From: Roseomonas sp. AR75
GTDB lineage: Bacteria > Pseudomonadota > Alphaproteobacteria > Acetobacterales > Acetobacteraceae
Assembly: GCF_005222815.1 (NCBI RefSeq)
Contig: NZ_STGB01000003.1
Span: forward strand, 310,001 to 374,000
DNA length: 64,000 nt
Reading direction: 5' to 3'
Part shown: piece after piece, positions 26,449 to 36,387 of the stretch
How positions within the stretch are numbered: the first letter of the stretch is position 1
Layout: every line of letters starts with the position of its first letter
Program-made: the position numbers and the translations under genes
Notes under the pieces: generated by a model
What the model was told of the DNA's origin: nothing
Databases searched by the model: none
The model's input: only the letters and a program-made list of their open reading frames with translations

Positions 26449-27333
26449 TCACGCGTCGCCGCGCGGAGAGGGCTGGGGGCGCCGCTCGGGCAGGGCCACG
26501 AGCACGCCTCCCGCGGCGATCACCCCGGCCCCGAGCAGGGTCCAGCCGTCGGGCCAGTCGCCGAAGATGAGCACGCCCGCCAGCCCCGCCCAGATCAGCT
26601 GGGAATACGACATCGGCGCCAGAACCGAGGCCGGGGCTCGGGCGAAGGCCAGCACCAGGATGGAATGCCCGAGCGCCCCGAGCGCGCCGAGCAGCAGCAT
26701 CCACGGCACGTCGGACGCGGCGGGCGTCACCCAGACGAAGGGCTGCGCCAGCGCCGTCAGTGCGCATGCCGCAAGGCTGGTATGCACAAAAGTTATGCGC
26801 GGATCGTCCACCAGGGCGAGCCGCCGGGTGAGCAGCTGGTACACCGTGTTGCCGAGCGCCGTGACCAGCGGCAGCAGCATCGCCCAGTGCAGCGGCTCGC
26901 CAGTCAGGAAGGGCGGGCGGATCGCCACCAGCACGCCGGCCAGGCCGATCGCGACGCCTATCCAGCGCCGCGGCGAAACCTTCTCCCCGAGCCAGAAGGC
27001 CGCGGCGGCGACCGTCAGCACGGGCGCGGCGAAGACCACCGCGGTGGCGTCGGCCAGCGGGATATGGATCAGCGCGAAGGACAGGGCGGCGTTGGCGACG
27101 GCGAGCATGGCGCTCCGCAGGGTCTGGAGCACCGGCGCGCGCGATCGCCAGGGCACGCTGCCGGTCAGCAGCTTCAGCGCCAGGATCACGAAGAGCGTGT
27201 GCGCGAGGAAGCGCACGAACATCAGTTGCGGCACCGGGTAGAAGGCGACCATCACCTTCAACAGGGCATCCATGGCGACGAAGAGCGCCAGCGCCACGAG
27301 TTGCAGCAGCACGCCCTGGAGAGTGCGGGACAT
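26449..27333 (-). CDS. DMT-family (EamA) transporter
   Basis: A 294-residue protein with ten predicted helices arranged as two EamA repeats (D-A-L-L-K-V-M-V-A-F-Y near residue 22 and the second half from about residue 150). EamA proteins of this size export metabolites such as amino acids or take up small solutes. W-A-G-L-A-G-V-L-I-F-G-D near the end is the usual second-repeat motif. Substrate unknown. Starts 51 bp downstream of the yqgE stop on the same strand. Confidence 0.8.
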   Translation of the reverse strand: MSRTLQGVLLQLVALALFVAMDALLKVMVAFYPVPQLMFVRFLAHTLFVILALKLLTGSVPWRSRAPVLQTLRSAMLAVANAALSFALIHIPLADATAVVFAAPVLTVAAAAFWLGEKVSPRRWIGVAIGLAGVLVAIRPPFLTGEPLHWAMLLPLVTALGNTVYQLLTRRLALVDDPRITFVHTSLAACALTALAQPFVWVTPAASDVPWMLLLGALGALGHSILVLAFARAPASVLAPMSYSQLIWAGLAGVLIFGDWPDGWTLLGAGVIAAGGVLVALPERRPQPSPRGDA

Positions 27334-27384
27334 CGCCGCCAGTGTGGCAGGGACGCTGCGCGCGTCCAGCGCGCGCCGCGCGGG

Positions 27385-27996
27385 TCAGGCGTGCCCGGCG
27401 ACCCCCGACAGCAGCGCCGGGTCCACATGCAGCTTCGCCAAAGCGCGCGTCCAGAGCTGCGCCGCATCGGCGGAGAACAGCAGCGCCTCGTCGGCCGGCA
27501 CGGACAGCCAGGCGTTCTGCTGGATCTCGGTCTCGAGCTGGCCCGGACCCCAGCCGGCATAGCCGAGCGCAAGGAACCCTTCGCGCGGGCCGCCGCCGCC
27601 GGCGATCGCCTTCAGGATATCGACGCTCGCGGTCAGCGCGATGCCGGGTTGGACCTTCAGGCTGCCTTCCGTCTCCCAGTCGGCGGTGTGCAGCACGAAG
27701 CCGCGACCGTTCTCCACCGGGCCGCCCGACATCAGCCGGATGCGCCGCTGCGGAGGAACCGGATCCAGGTCCAGCTGCTTCAGCAGGTCGTCGAAGGAGA
27801 GGCCATCCAGCGGCTTGTTCAGCACGATCCCCATCGCGCCCTCGCCGGAATGCGCGCAGAGGCAGATCACGCTGCGGGCGAAACGCGGATCCTGCATGGT
27901 CGGCATGGCGACCAGCAGATGCCCCGTCAGCCACCCCTCGCCCGCCGGGGCCGCCGATTCGCCGGGAAAGCGCTTCTTGGAGGACGATCTGGCCAT
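27385..27996 (-). CDS. YqgE/AlgH family protein (UPF0301)
   Basis: A 203-residue protein of the AlgH/YqgE family. Landmarks are [15 protein letters not shown], then [10 protein letters not shown] and G-G-P-V near residue 95, and a late [14 protein letters not shown]. The family is widespread and structurally known but has no confirmed biochemical role. The start at 27996 gives a short basic N-terminus and lacks a good Shine-Dalgarno. Divergent from the peroxiredoxin gene. Confidence 0.85.
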   Translation of the reverse strand: MARSSSKKRFPGESAAPAGEGWLTGHLLVAMPTMQDPRFARSVICLCAHSGEGAMGIVLNKPLDGLSFDDLLKQLDLDPVPPQRRIRLMSGGPVENGRGFVLHTADWETEGSLKVQPGIALTASVDILKAIAGGGGPREGFLALGYAGWGPGQLETEIQQNAWLSVPADEALLFSADAAQLWTRALAKLHVDPALLSGVAGHA

Positions 27997-28128
27997 CCGC
28001 GAAAGATGGCGGCGCCAGGGTGGCGCCGCAAGGACGGCGGCCACCGTACGACCCTCCCCGCATGGACGGCCGGGCCCGAACCGATCTACACCGCCCCTGA
28101 CAACCGAGAGCCCCCCGGAGAGCAGACG

Positions 28129-28611
28129 ATGACCATCAAGGCCGGCGACAAGATCCCCGCGGTCAAGATCATGCAGGCCACCGCCGAGGGGCCGAAGGAA
28201 GTCGATACCGGCGAGCTCTTCGCCGGCAAGACCGTGGTGCTGTTCGGCGTGCCCGGCGCCTTCACGCCCACCTGCTCGGCCAAGCACCTGCCGGGCTTCG
28301 TGCAGAACGCCGCCGCGCTCAAGGCGAAGGGCGTGGACCTCGTTGCCTGCATGGCCGTGAACGATGCCTTCGTGATGGGCGCCTGGGGCAAGGACCAGGG
28401 CGTCGAGGACAAGGTGGCGATGCTGGCCGACGGCGCCGCCGCCTTCACCAAGGCGATGGGCCTGGAGTTCGACCTCACCGCTCGCGGCCTCGGCGTCCGC
28501 TGCCAGCGCTTCGCCCTGGTCGCGAAGAACGGCACCGTGACGCACATCGCCATCGAGGCGCCGGGCGCCTTCGAAGTGAGCAAGGCCGAAGCGGTGCTGG
28601 AGGCGGTCTAG
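28129..28611 (+). CDS. Prx5-type peroxiredoxin
   Basis: A 160-residue thioredoxin-fold peroxidase. The peroxidatic cysteine is C49 in [10 protein letters not shown], the Prx5/PMP20 motif; R127 in the G-V-R-C-Q-R-F segment is the conserved active-site Arg region, and C125 may act as a second cysteine. It reduces peroxides using thiol donors. No glutaredoxin domain is fused. GGAGAGCAG lies about 7-10 nt upstream of ATG 28129. Followed after 5 bp by a small helical protein gene. Confidence 0.88.
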   Translation: MTIKAGDKIPAVKIMQATAEGPKEVDTGELFAGKTVVLFGVPGAFTPTCSAKHLPGFVQNAAALKAKGVDLVACMAVNDAFVMGAWGKDQGVEDKVAMLADGAAAFTKAMGLEFDLTARGLGVRCQRFALVAKNGTVTHIAIEAPGAFEVSKAEAVLEAV

Positions 28612-28616
28612 CCGCC

Positions 28617-28904
28617 ATGGCCGGACGCCGGCCGGGCGCGGCGAGCTACGCGACGCTCGCCTGGCAGTCCGGCTGGGTCTTCGCGCTGCGCAGCGCCCAG
28701 CTCTGGGCCGAGCCGGTCGGCGCCAGCGTGGCGCTGGCCGAGATGGCCTTCGAGAAGCAGCAGGCCTTCGCCGCCGGGGCGCTCGCCGCCAGCCGCGCGG
28801 CGCTGGCCGGCACCCGGCCCGACCTGGTCGCGGCCGCCGCCCTGCAGCCCGCGCGCAAGCGGGTCGCTGCCAACCTGCGCCAACTCACGCGCAAGCGGAG
28901 TTGA
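28617..28904 (+). CDS. Small Ala-rich helical protein (phasin-like?)
   Basis: A 95-residue, Ala/Arg-rich, all-helical protein, 5 bp downstream of the peroxiredoxin gene, so probably the same transcript. The pattern of amphipathic helices and the basic tail ([17 protein letters not shown]) resembles small phasin-like proteins, but no family motif is certain. No cysteines, no membrane helix. Confidence 0.5.
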   Translation: MAGRRPGAASYATLAWQSGWVFALRSAQLWAEPVGASVALAEMAFEKQQAFAAGALAASRAALAGTRPDLVAAAALQPARKRVAANLRQLTRKRS

Positions 28905-28973
28905 TCCGGCGCAAGGCACAAGCCCGCCGGCATCGTTCATGCTGTCCCTCCAAGCCCGGATGGGGAGGGGCGG

Positions 28974-30011
28974 ATGGACGGGCCGAGGCAGGACGATCCC
29001 TGGGCCGTGGAGCCCGGCGCCTTTGCAGGCTGCACCGATCCTGCGGACCGGCTGCGCTTCCTGCTGACCTATGCCGTGCTGGCCCCTTCGAGCCACAACA
29101 CCCAGCCCTGGCGCTTCCGCCTGCATGGCGGCGCGCGGCTGGACCTGCTGGCGGACCGGGAACGCGCCCTGCCGGTGGTGGACCCGGATGACCGGGAACT
29201 GACCATCTCCTGCGGCGCCGCGCTCGCCAATCTGCGCTGCGCCGCCGCGGCGCTCGGCGAGGCGCTGGAGGTCGCGGCGCTGCCCGACCCCGCCGAGCCG
29301 GACCTTCTCGCCCGCATCACCGCGCGCGGCCCCTGCCCGCCGGCGGCCAGGATGGCGCGGCTGCTGCGCGCGATCACCGCGCGGCACACCAGCCGACAGG
29401 CCTTCGAGCCTGAGCCCGTGCCGGCGACGCTGCGCGAGGAGGCCATCGCCGCAGCCGAGCAGGATGGCGACACCTGGCTGCACTGGGTCGAGTCTCCCGC
29501 CCAGCGCCAGGCCATCGCGCGGCTGGTGGCGGAGGGCGACCGGGTGCAGATGGCCGACCCCGCCTTCCGGCAGGAGCTGGCAAGGTGGATCCGCTCGCGC
29601 CACAGCGGCACGCAGGATGGCATCTCCGCCGCCGGCTTCGGCCTGCCCGATCTGCTCTCCGGCGGCATGGCGCTGCTGCTGCGGCGCTTCGACCTCGGCG
29701 ATGGCCAGGCGGCCCGGGACGCCGCGCTGGCGGAGGGCGCGCCGGCGCTGGCGGTGCTCGCCACGCCCGGCGATACGCCGCGCGACTGGCTGGCAGCGGG
29801 GGAGGCGCTGGAGCGGATGCTGCTGACGCTCACCGCCGGCGGGCTCTCCGCCTCCTACCTGAACCAGGCCGTCGAAGTGCCGGCGCTGCGCCTGCGTCTG
29901 GCGGCCACGGTGGGCGCGGCCGTGCCGCAGCTTCTGCTGCGGATCGGCCGCGGCGAGAGGCCTTCGCCCAGCGCGCGCCGGCCAGTCGCGGCCGTGCTCG
30001 ACGAGACCTGA
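28974..30011 (+). CDS. Nitroreductase-fold (Acg-like) FMN-binding protein
   Basis: A 345-residue protein with the nitroreductase N-terminus A-V-L-A-P-S-S-H-N-T-Q-P-W-R-F, then A-L-A-N-L-R-C-A-A-A-A-L-G. R-H-T-S-R-Q-A-F near residue 140 and G-G-L-S-A-S-Y-L-N-Q near residue 290 place it in the longer Acg-like branch (two unequal nitroreductase halves) rather than the short NfsB type. Acg proteins may sequester flavin rather than act as reductases. ATG at 28974 follows a GGAGGGG. Single gene. Confidence 0.75.
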   Translation: MDGPRQDDPWAVEPGAFAGCTDPADRLRFLLTYAVLAPSSHNTQPWRFRLHGGARLDLLADRERALPVVDPDDRELTISCGAALANLRCAAAALGEALEVAALPDPAEPDLLARITARGPCPPAARMARLLRAITARHTSRQAFEPEPVPATLREEAIAAAEQDGDTWLHWVESPAQRQAIARLVAEGDRVQMADPAFRQELARWIRSRHSGTQDGISAAGFGLPDLLSGGMALLLRRFDLGDGQAARDAALAEGAPALAVLATPGDTPRDWLAAGEALERMLLTLTAGGLSASYLNQAVEVPALRLRLAATVGAAVPQLLLRIGRGERPSPSARRPVAAVLDET

Positions 30012-30107
30012 CACCGCCAGGGCTTCCGTCGGCGCCGCGGCCCGCGTAGGGCTCATGCTGCGCTGCGGCATTGAACCCGCGCCGCCGCATGCATCGGCAG
30101 GGAGAGG

Positions 30108-30323
30108 ATGATGGACGAGCGCAGGATCTGGGTCGTGTGGGGCGGCGTCTTCACCGACACGAGCTTCACGCGTCTCGACCCGGGCACGGAGGAGCTGCAC
30201 GGCCCCTTCCACGACCTGGCGACGGCCGAGCGCGCCTGGCGCGACCACATGCGCCGCAAGGTGGACATCGCGACCCATCGTCTGTTCGTGATGGAGGCGC
30301 GGCCGACCGCCTCGGTGGCCTGA
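30108..30323 (+). CDS. DUF4170 small protein
   Basis: A 71-residue protein with the DUF4170 pattern: W-V-V-W-G-G-V-F-T-D near the start, then G-P-F-H-D-L-A-T-A-E-R-A-W-R-D and a final R-L-F-V-M-E. The family is small, cytoplasmic and of unknown function. GGGAGAGG sits immediately before the ATGATG; the second ATG (30111) may be used because the spacing is better. Confidence 0.75.
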   Translation: MMDERRIWVVWGGVFTDTSFTRLDPGTEELHGPFHDLATAERAWRDHMRRKVDIATHRLFVMEARPTASVA

Positions 30324-30401
30324 CCGCCCCCTGGCGCCCGGCCCGGCACTCCCGCAGGATGTTGCGCCGGCGCGGTGTCGCCGGGCGGGAGGGAATGTCG
30401 G

Positions 30402-31340
30402 ATGCGCAAGCTGGTGATGCTGCTCGCCTGCCTGGTCTGGGCGGCGCCGGCCTGGGCCTGGCCGGACCGGCCGATCCAGGTGATCGTGCCCTTCCCGGCC
30501 GGCGGCGTGGTGGATGTGCTGGCCCGCGGCATGGCCCAGGCGCTGTCGGAGAAGCTCGGCACGGGCGTCGCGGTGGTGAACCGGGACGGCGCGGCGGGCT
30601 CGATCGGCGCGCGCGCTGTCGCCCAGGCGCGGCCCGACGGCTACACCCTGCTCTTCACGCCGAACGGTCCGATCGCGACCCAGCCGCAACTGCTGCGCGA
30701 CGCCGGCTATTCGATGGCGAGCTTCCAGCCGATCTGTCAGGTCTTCGCCGGCTACTTCTTCTTCGTCGCCGGCCGCGACGGCCCGCCCACGGCACGCGAG
30801 GCCATCGCCGCCGCGCGCGCGGCACCGGGCACGCTGGCCTTCGCCTTCGGCGGCGTCGGCACCGCACCCTATTGGGGCATGCTGGCCCTGCAGCGCGCCG
30901 CAGGCGTGGAGTTCAACGGCATCACCTTCCGCGGCGACCCGCCGATCGCCACCGCCCTGCTCGGCGGCGAGATCCCGCTGGCGGTGCTGGCGGGCGGCAC
31001 CACCGCGGGGCTGGTGGGTCGCGTGCCGATCCTGGCCGCCCTGGCGCCGCAGCGCCTGCCCGACTTCCCGGACGTGCCGACCGCGCGCGAGCTCGGCCTC
31101 GATGTCGAGGAATCGCAGTTCGGCGGCCTGCTGGCCCCGGCCGGGCTGCCGGCGCCGATCCTGCAGCGGCTGGAGGCCGAATGCGCCGCGGTGGCGAGCG
31201 ACGCGCGCGTGACGCAGACGCTGCGCACCGCCCGGTTCTCCCCGGTGCAGCGCAACGCGGCCGGCTTCGCCGCCGCGCTGGCCGCGGAAGCAGAGGCGAA
31301 GCGCCCGCTGATCGCTGCGGCGGGGCTCAGGCCGCAATAG
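30402..31340 (+). CDS. Bug-family periplasmic binding protein
   Basis: A 312-residue tripartite-tricarboxylate-transporter-type binding protein. A signal peptide covers residues 1-19 (ending A-W-A). The mature start is W-P-D-R-P-I-Q-V-I-V-P-F-P-A-G-G-V-V-D-V-L-A-R, the family hallmark. Internal A-A-G-S-I-G-A-R-A-V-A and D-G-Y-T-L-L-F-T complete it. Bug proteins bind carboxylates or related small molecules in the periplasm; no TctA/TctB transporter genes are present here. GGGAGGGAA precedes the ATG. It ends 6 bp from a convergent second Bug gene. Confidence 0.85.
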   Translation: MRKLVMLLACLVWAAPAWAWPDRPIQVIVPFPAGGVVDVLARGMAQALSEKLGTGVAVVNRDGAAGSIGARAVAQARPDGYTLLFTPNGPIATQPQLLRDAGYSMASFQPICQVFAGYFFFVAGRDGPPTAREAIAAARAAPGTLAFAFGGVGTAPYWGMLALQRAAGVEFNGITFRGDPPIATALLGGEIPLAVLAGGTTAGLVGRVPILAALAPQRLPDFPDVPTARELGLDVEESQFGGLLAPAGLPAPILQRLEAECAAVASDARVTQTLRTARFSPVQRNAAGFAAALAAEAEAKRPLIAAAGLRPQ

Positions 31341-31346
31341 CGGCCC

Positions 31347-32330
31347 TCAGCCTTCCGCCAGCCCGGCGCGGTCCACGACCTCCTTCCACATCGGCACCTC
31401 CTGCCGCAGCAGCGCGGCGAGCGGTGCCGGCCCGTCGAGCAGCAGACGCCCGCCCGATTCCCGCAGCCGCTGTGCGAGCAGCGAACCCTCGGCGAGCGGC
31501 GCGACCTCCTTCGCCAGCAGCTCCACCACCTCGGGCGGCGTGCCGCGCGGGCCGAACATCGCGTACCAGATCTGCATGTCGTAGCCCGGCACCGCCTCCG
31601 CGATCGCCGGCACCTCCGGCAGCGCCGGCGTCCGCTGCGCCGAGGTGACGCCGAGGCCGAGCAGGCGGCCCTCCTTCACGTGACGCATGCCCTCGATGAG
31701 GCCGGTCACGACCATGTCGATGTCGCCGGCGTAGAGCGCGTTCATCGCGGGGGCCGTGCCGCGATAGGGCACGTGCAGCAGGTCGATGCCGGCCCGCACC
31801 TTCAGCAGCTCGCTCGCCAGATGCGTGGTGGAGCCGGTGCCGGAGGAGGAAACGGTGATCCGCCCGGGCTCCGCCTTCGCACGCTCGAGCAGTTGCGCCA
31901 GGTCGCGCACCTTGCCATCCGGCCGCGCAAGGAACACCAGCGGCACTTCCGAGACGCGCGTGATCGGCACGAGGTCCGTGAAGGGATCGTAGCCGGGGTT
32001 GCGCATGATTGCCGGCAGGATCGCAACGGAGCCGGTGGTGACCACGAAGGTGTGGCCGTCATTGGCCGAGAGCATCGCCTGCAGCCCGATCGCGCCGCCG
32101 GCGCCGGGCTTCGGCTCGACCAGCACGGGACGGCCGAAGCGCGTGCCGAGATGCTCCGCGATGAAGCGCGTCGGCACCTCCACCGGTCCGCCCGGCGCGA
32201 AGGGCACGATGAAGCGCACCTGGCGCGACGGCCAGCCGGAGGCCGAGGCGACCTGCGCGCGCGCCAGCGAGGGCAAGGCCAGCGCCGGCAGCGCGGCGAG
32301 CAAGACACGTCGAGCGAGCGGCTGGGTCAC
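31347..32330 (-). CDS. Bug-family periplasmic binding protein
   Basis: A 327-residue Bug protein with a Tat-like signal (A-R-R-V-L-L-A-A-L-P). W-P-S-R-Q-V-R-F-I-V-P-F-A-P-G-G-P-V-E-V follows, then G-A-G-G-A-I-G-L-Q-A. The usual G-G-x-x-D is changed to G-G-P-V-E-V, so the ligand may differ from the neighbour's. The start is GTG at 32330. It is convergent with, and about as long as, the preceding Bug gene but clearly diverged. No membrane components are adjacent. Confidence 0.85.
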   Translation of the reverse strand: MTQPLARRVLLAALPALALPSLARAQVASASGWPSRQVRFIVPFAPGGPVEVPTRFIAEHLGTRFGRPVLVEPKPGAGGAIGLQAMLSANDGHTFVVTTGSVAILPAIMRNPGYDPFTDLVPITRVSEVPLVFLARPDGKVRDLAQLLERAKAEPGRITVSSSGTGSTTHLASELLKVRAGIDLLHVPYRGTAPAMNALYAGDIDMVVTGLIEGMRHVKEGRLLGLGVTSAQRTPALPEVPAIAEAVPGYDMQIWYAMFGPRGTPPEVVELLAKEVAPLAEGSLLAQRLRESGGRLLLDGPAPLAALLRQEVPMWKEVVDRAGLAEG

Positions 32331-32427
32331 GTGGCGGCTTCCTCCATCGGCGCGCCTTCTGGCGTGCCTTTCGCAACGGATCAGACCTGCCCGTCCTCTC
32401 GGCTGTCAACTCAGAGCGAACAACAGA

Positions 32428-33099
32428 TCACGCGGTCTCGAAGTGCCTTACACGCTGAACGTCGTTCAGAATGAGCGAAATCTCCGACGCGAGGAGGCGG
32501 GCAGCTTCGAACGTCAGCCCCTCAATCTGACCAACGAATGCGGAGCCTTCGAATACAGCCTTGCGAGGCGCAGCAGACGCGCGGAACGCGCTGACCATGC
32601 GATCTACGACGGAGCGCTTGTTTGCCCGAACGAGCTTTCCATCTTCAGACGAATCAACAGAAATCCAGTCCCAGTCCAACCGTGCGCGCTCTTTGCGCCT
32701 GCTTATGTAAACGTAGGGCGATCCGCGTTGTTCGCACGACCTGAACCAAGCATTCACGCCGGGAAGATCGCCAGCCTCGAACTCCCGCCAGGCGGGTGTA
32801 GGCAAGTCGGCTGACGCAAGTCTTTCAGCCAGAGCTGGGACGCTGAGAACGTCGTGGCCGAGCTCTCGCAAACGTCCTTCGAAACGAGACGTGTCTGGCC
32901 AAACGAGCAGGGGAACCTGCAGTGCCACGGCCATGCTGGCGAGGAGTGATGCGTGGCTCCGATAGCTGAGCAGCGAGGCTATCGCCTCGCTCAGGTGCGA
33001 CGAGCCAACCTCGGGCAGTGCGCTCCGGCCGATTCGCTTAAGGTGTTCAACGTTTTCTGTGGTGACAGGGATCACACGCACGGGCTTCGCCTCTCGCAT
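32428..33099 (-). CDS. Unknown protein in AT-richer segment
   Basis: A 223-residue soluble protein that I do not recognise. Composition differs from the neighbours: bases 32641-32700 hold 32 G/C of 60. The N-terminal part has S-S-H-L-S-E-A-I-A-S-L-L-S-Y-R-S-H-A-S-L, a pattern seen in short helical domains of several mobile-element-associated proteins (H-x-E-A-x-A-x-x-L-x-Y-R). The C-terminal half is mixed, with no membrane helix or catalytic motif. ATG 33099 is chosen; a TTG at 33147 would add 16 residues. It stands alone between a Bug gene and rnhA, probably acquired. Confidence 0.55.
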   Translation of the reverse strand: MREAKPVRVIPVTTENVEHLKRIGRSALPEVGSSHLSEAIASLLSYRSHASLLASMAVALQVPLLVWPDTSRFEGRLRELGHDVLSVPALAERLASADLPTPAWREFEAGDLPGVNAWFRSCEQRGSPYVYISRRKERARLDWDWISVDSSEDGKLVRANKRSVVDRMVSAFRASAAPRKAVFEGSAFVGQIEGLTFEAARLLASEISLILNDVQRVRHFETA

Positions 33100-33257
33100 G
33101 AAGGCCAGTGACCGCCGATTACACACGGACCGCGAGGGGACCGACAAAGATCAAATTTAGATCGGCCCGTTTAACCCGGCGGCAGGTTCGGTGGGCAGCG
33201 CCGCGACGACATTAGGAACGCGCGCTGCCACGCGCAAGCAGATTGGGCTCTGCAGCT

Positions 33258-33701
33258 TCACCCCGCCAGCGCCTGCCGTGCCGCGGTCGCCAGCGCGTCC
33301 GCGCGTTCGTTCATCGGGTCGCCGGAATGGCCGCGCACCCAGCGCCAATCCACGTCATGCGGCGCGGCGGCGGCGAGAAGGCGCTGCCACAACTCGTAAT
33401 TCGCCACCGGGTCGCGCGCGCTGTTGCGCCAGTTGTTGCGCACCCAGCCCTTCACCCAGCGCTCCATGCCGTTGCGGACATATTCGCTGTCGGTGTGCAG
33501 CACCACGGAGCAGGGGCGCTTCAGCGCCTCCAGCGCGTTGATCGCCGCGGTCAGTTCCATGCGGTTGTTGGTGGTCGCGGCGTCATTGCCCGACAGCTCC
33601 TTCACCGTCGGGCCGTAGCGCAGGATTGCCGCCCAGCCGCCAGGGCCGGGATTCGGGCGGCAGCCGCCATCGGTCCAGATCTCGACGATATCCTCAGGCA
33701 C
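33258..33701 (-). CDS. rnhA: Ribonuclease HI
   Basis: A 147-residue RNase HI. The catalytic residues align with the E. coli enzyme: D11 (T-D-G-G), E49 (R-M-E-L-T-A), D71 (T-D-S-E-Y), H125 (V-R-G-H-S-G) and D135 (E-R-A-D-A-L-A). The basic loop W-V-K-G-W is present. It degrades the RNA strand of RNA:DNA hybrids. The GTG start overlaps the thrB stop by 8 bp, forming the ispH-thrB-rnhA gene order common in alphaproteobacteria. Confidence 0.97.
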   Translation of the reverse strand: MPEDIVEIWTDGGCRPNPGPGGWAAILRYGPTVKELSGNDAATTNNRMELTAAINALEALKRPCSVVLHTDSEYVRNGMERWVKGWVRNNWRNSARDPVANYELWQRLLAAAAPHDVDWRWVRGHSGDPMNERADALATAARQALAG

Positions 33702-34674
33702 CCACAGCCTCCGGGCTCGCCGCAGCGGCGAAGAAACGCAGCTTGCGCAGGTATTCCACCGGATCCTTCCGCGTCACCAGCGCACCGGGCGGCGTGTTGG
33801 TCCAGTCGAACAGGCGCGTCAGCAGGAAGCGGATCGCAGCCCCGCGGCACAGCACCGGCAGCGCCGCGCGCTCCGCCGCCCAGAGCGGGCGCACGGCGGC
33901 ATAGGCACCGATCAGCGCCCGCGCCTTGGTCACGTTGAAGGAGCCGTCCGGCTCGAAGCACCAGGCGTTGAGGCAGACCGCGACGTCATAGGCCAGCAGG
34001 TCGGTGCAGGCGAAGTAGAAGTCGATCAGCCCGGAAACCTGCGGCTTTCCGTCAGGCCCCGGCAGGAAGAACACGTTGTCGGGAAACAGGTCGGCATGGA
34101 TCTGCCCGTCGGGCAGCGCGCTCGCCGCGGGCCAGGCCGCCAGGATCGCGGCCAGATGCGCGTCCAGCTCCGCCACCAGCCCCGGCGCCACCTCGTCGCC
34201 GCGCGCACGGCAGCCGTCGAGCAGTGGCGCCCAGCCCTTGGGTCCGAGCGCGTTGGGGCGGAACACCGGGAAGCCGCCGCCCGCCGTATGCAGGCGCCCC
34301 AGCGCCGCGCCGAGCGGAGCCAGGTGCTCCGGCCGCACCCGCCGCGGCCACACGCCTTCCAGGAAGGTGCAGATCGCCGCGGGCCGGCCGCAGAGGCTGC
34401 GCAGCGCCTCGCCGTCCCGTCCCTCCACCGGCGTCGGGCAGGGCACGCCGCGGAACGCCAGATAGTCCATCAGCCCGAGGAAATAGGGCAGTTCCTTCGG
34501 ATCCACCCGCTTCTCGTAGAGCGTCAGGATGAAGTCGCCGCGCGAGGTCCGCAGCGCGTAGTTGGAGTTCTCGACGCCCTCCGCGATGCCGCGAAAGGCC
34601 GTGAGTTCGCCCAGCTCGTATTCCGCCAGGAAGGCGCGCAGCGCCTCGTCCGAGACCTCGGTGTAGACCGCCAT
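33694..34674 (-). CDS. thrB: Homoserine kinase (APH-fold, ThrB2 type)
   Basis: A 326-residue kinase of the aminoglycoside phosphotransferase fold, the alphaproteobacterial type of homoserine kinase. E-G-V-E-N-S-N-Y near residue 28 is the nucleotide loop, [11 protein letters not shown] holds the catalytic Asp and Asn, and [10 protein letters not shown] is the metal-binding Asp region. It phosphorylates homoserine in threonine synthesis. It starts 7 bp after ispH and overlaps rnhA. Confidence 0.9.
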   Translation of the reverse strand: MAVYTEVSDEALRAFLAEYELGELTAFRGIAEGVENSNYALRTSRGDFILTLYEKRVDPKELPYFLGLMDYLAFRGVPCPTPVEGRDGEALRSLCGRPAAICTFLEGVWPRRVRPEHLAPLGAALGRLHTAGGGFPVFRPNALGPKGWAPLLDGCRARGDEVAPGLVAELDAHLAAILAAWPAASALPDGQIHADLFPDNVFFLPGPDGKPQVSGLIDFYFACTDLLAYDVAVCLNAWCFEPDGSFNVTKARALIGAYAAVRPLWAAERAALPVLCRGAAIRFLLTRLFDWTNTPPGALVTRKDPVEYLRKLRFFAAAASPEAVGA

Positions 34675-34681
34675 GCGCGGC

Positions 34682-35674
34682 TCAGTCCGCCGCCAGCGTG
34701 TCGCGCGCGGTGCGCGGGGCCAGGCCGGGCGGCAGGCGGAAGGCGATGGTCTCCTCCGCCACGCGCACCTCCTCGACCGCAAGATCGAAGCGCCTGCGAA
34801 GCCGGTCGATCACCGCCTGCACCAGCGATTCCGGCGCGCTGGCGCCTGCGGTGAGGCCGATCGCGGCGCAGCCCGCGAAGCCGCCCGCGTCGAGGCTCTC
34901 GGGCTGCTCGACCAGCAGCGCGCCCGCCGCGCCGGCACGCTCCGCGACCTCCGCCAGGCGGCGCGAGTTGGAGGAATTCTGCGCTCCCACCACGATCACC
35001 CGCTCCGCCCCGCGCGCCACCAGCGCTTTCACCGCGGCCTGGCGGTTGGAGGTGGCGTAGCAGATATCCTCCTTGGCGGGCCCGGCGATGTCGGGGAAGC
35101 GCCGCGCCAGCACCGCGACGATGCCGGCGGTGTCGTCCACGGAAAGCGTGGTCTGGCTGCTCCAGGCGAGCGCGGCGCCGGCGGGCGGCTGCACCGCCTC
35201 GGCCTCGGCGACATCCTGCACGAGCGTCACGGCCCCTTCCGGCAACTGGCCCATGGTGCCCAGCACCTCGGGGTGGCCTGCATGGCCGATCAGCAGAAGG
35301 TGGCGCCCGCGGGCATGCTGGCGCTCCACTTCCCGGTGCACCTTCGTCACCAGGGGGCAGGTGGCGTCGAGCGTGACAAGGCGGCGGCTGAGCGCCTCGC
35401 TCACCACGCTTTTCGCCACGCCATGGGCGCTGAAGATCACCGGGCGGCCGTCGTCGGGAATCTCGGACAGTTCCTCGACGAAGACGGCGCCGCGGGCGCG
35501 CAGGCCGTCCACCACATGGCGGTTGTGCACGATCTCGTGTCGGACATAGACGGGCGCGCCGTATCGGGCCAGCGCCTCCTCCACGATCCGCACGGCGCGG
35601 TCCACCCCGGCGCAGAACCCGCGCGGGGCGGCAAGCAGAAGGCGGAGCGGCGGCCTGGTGGCGGGCGGGATCAT
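34682..35674 (-). CDS. ispH: 4-hydroxy-3-methylbut-2-enyl diphosphate reductase
   Basis: A 330-residue IspH/LytB, the last enzyme of the MEP isoprenoid pathway. The three conserved cysteines that hold the [4Fe-4S] cluster are C21 (R-G-F-C-A-G-V), C106 (D-A-T-C-P-L-V) and C205 (E-D-I-C-Y-A-T). Histidines of the substrate pocket are in H-E-I-V-H-N and F-S-A-H-G-V. First gene of ispH-thrB-rnhA; divergent from the lipoprotein gene. Confidence 0.97.
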   Translation of the reverse strand: MIPPATRPPLRLLLAAPRGFCAGVDRAVRIVEEALARYGAPVYVRHEIVHNRHVVDGLRARGAVFVEELSEIPDDGRPVIFSAHGVAKSVVSEALSRRLVTLDATCPLVTKVHREVERQHARGRHLLLIGHAGHPEVLGTMGQLPEGAVTLVQDVAEAEAVQPPAGAALAWSSQTTLSVDDTAGIVAVLARRFPDIAGPAKEDICYATSNRQAAVKALVARGAERVIVVGAQNSSNSRRLAEVAERAGAAGALLVEQPESLDAGGFAGCAAIGLTAGASAPESLVQAVIDRLRRRFDLAVEEVRVAEETIAFRLPPGLAPRTARDTLAAD

Positions 35675-35823
35675 GCGCAGGGCGGCTTCGGCTCGGTCTC
35701 GGTCGCGGTGACGGTCTGGGCGGGCGGGGTTGGCCCTGGGCAGGCGGCGATGCGATACCGGAGGGGATGGCGAAGCGCCAGACCCGGCGGCCGCTCCGGC
35801 AGCACGGAAGGATGGAGCATCGG

Positions 35824-36387
35824 ATGCGGCAGAAGTGGAACGGCAAGCGGGTGGCGTGGATGGCGGGGGCCGCCGGGGCGGTGCTGTCGCTGGCCGGCTG
35901 CGGCGGCGGCACCTCCAGCACGAGCCAGGCCCCCTGCCCGCGCATCGCCATCCTGGCGGATGGCGCCGACCTCACCCAGTTCCGGCCGGGCGCGCCGCGC
36001 GACCTGACCTCGATGGTGCTTGACGCCAGGATCATCGGTTTCGATGCGCGCTGCGACTTCGCCGGCCGCGACCGGCGGGCCGTGGAGGTGCGCGTCACCC
36101 CCCGCTTCGAAGCCGAGCGCGGCCCGGCGGCGCAGGGGCGCAGCGTGGAACTGCCCTGGTTCGTGGTGCTGAGCGACCCGGCCGACAGCGTGAACCTGGC
36201 GCGCGTCACCAGCGCCACCCAGGTCAGCTTCCCGGCCAATGTCGCCCGCGCCGTGGCCGCAGCCCGGCCCGCCGCGATCATGGTCCAGCCGGCCGAGGGC
36301 ACGCAGGTGCGCGATTACCTCGTCCGAATCGCCTTCCAGCTCACCCCGGACGACCTGGCCTACAACCGCCAGCGCGGACCGCGTTGA
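35824..36387 (+). CDS. Putative lipoprotein of unknown function
   Basis: A 187-residue protein with a lipoprotein signal: basic start, hydrophobic run and the lipobox L-A-G-C at residues 22-25, followed by G-G-G-T-S-S-T-S. The mature part is beta-rich ([18 protein letters not shown]) with two more cysteines. I do not recognise a family. ATG 35824 has GGAG about 8 nt upstream; ATG 35812 is an alternative. Its stop overlaps the TTG start of the phosphatase gene, so they form a pair. Confidence 0.65.
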   Translation: MRQKWNGKRVAWMAGAAGAVLSLAGCGGGTSSTSQAPCPRIAILADGADLTQFRPGAPRDLTSMVLDARIIGFDARCDFAGRDRRAVEVRVTPRFEAERGPAAQGRSVELPWFVVLSDPADSVNLARVTSATQVSFPANVARAVAAARPAAIMVQPAEGTQVRDYLVRIAFQLTPDDLAYNRQRGPR

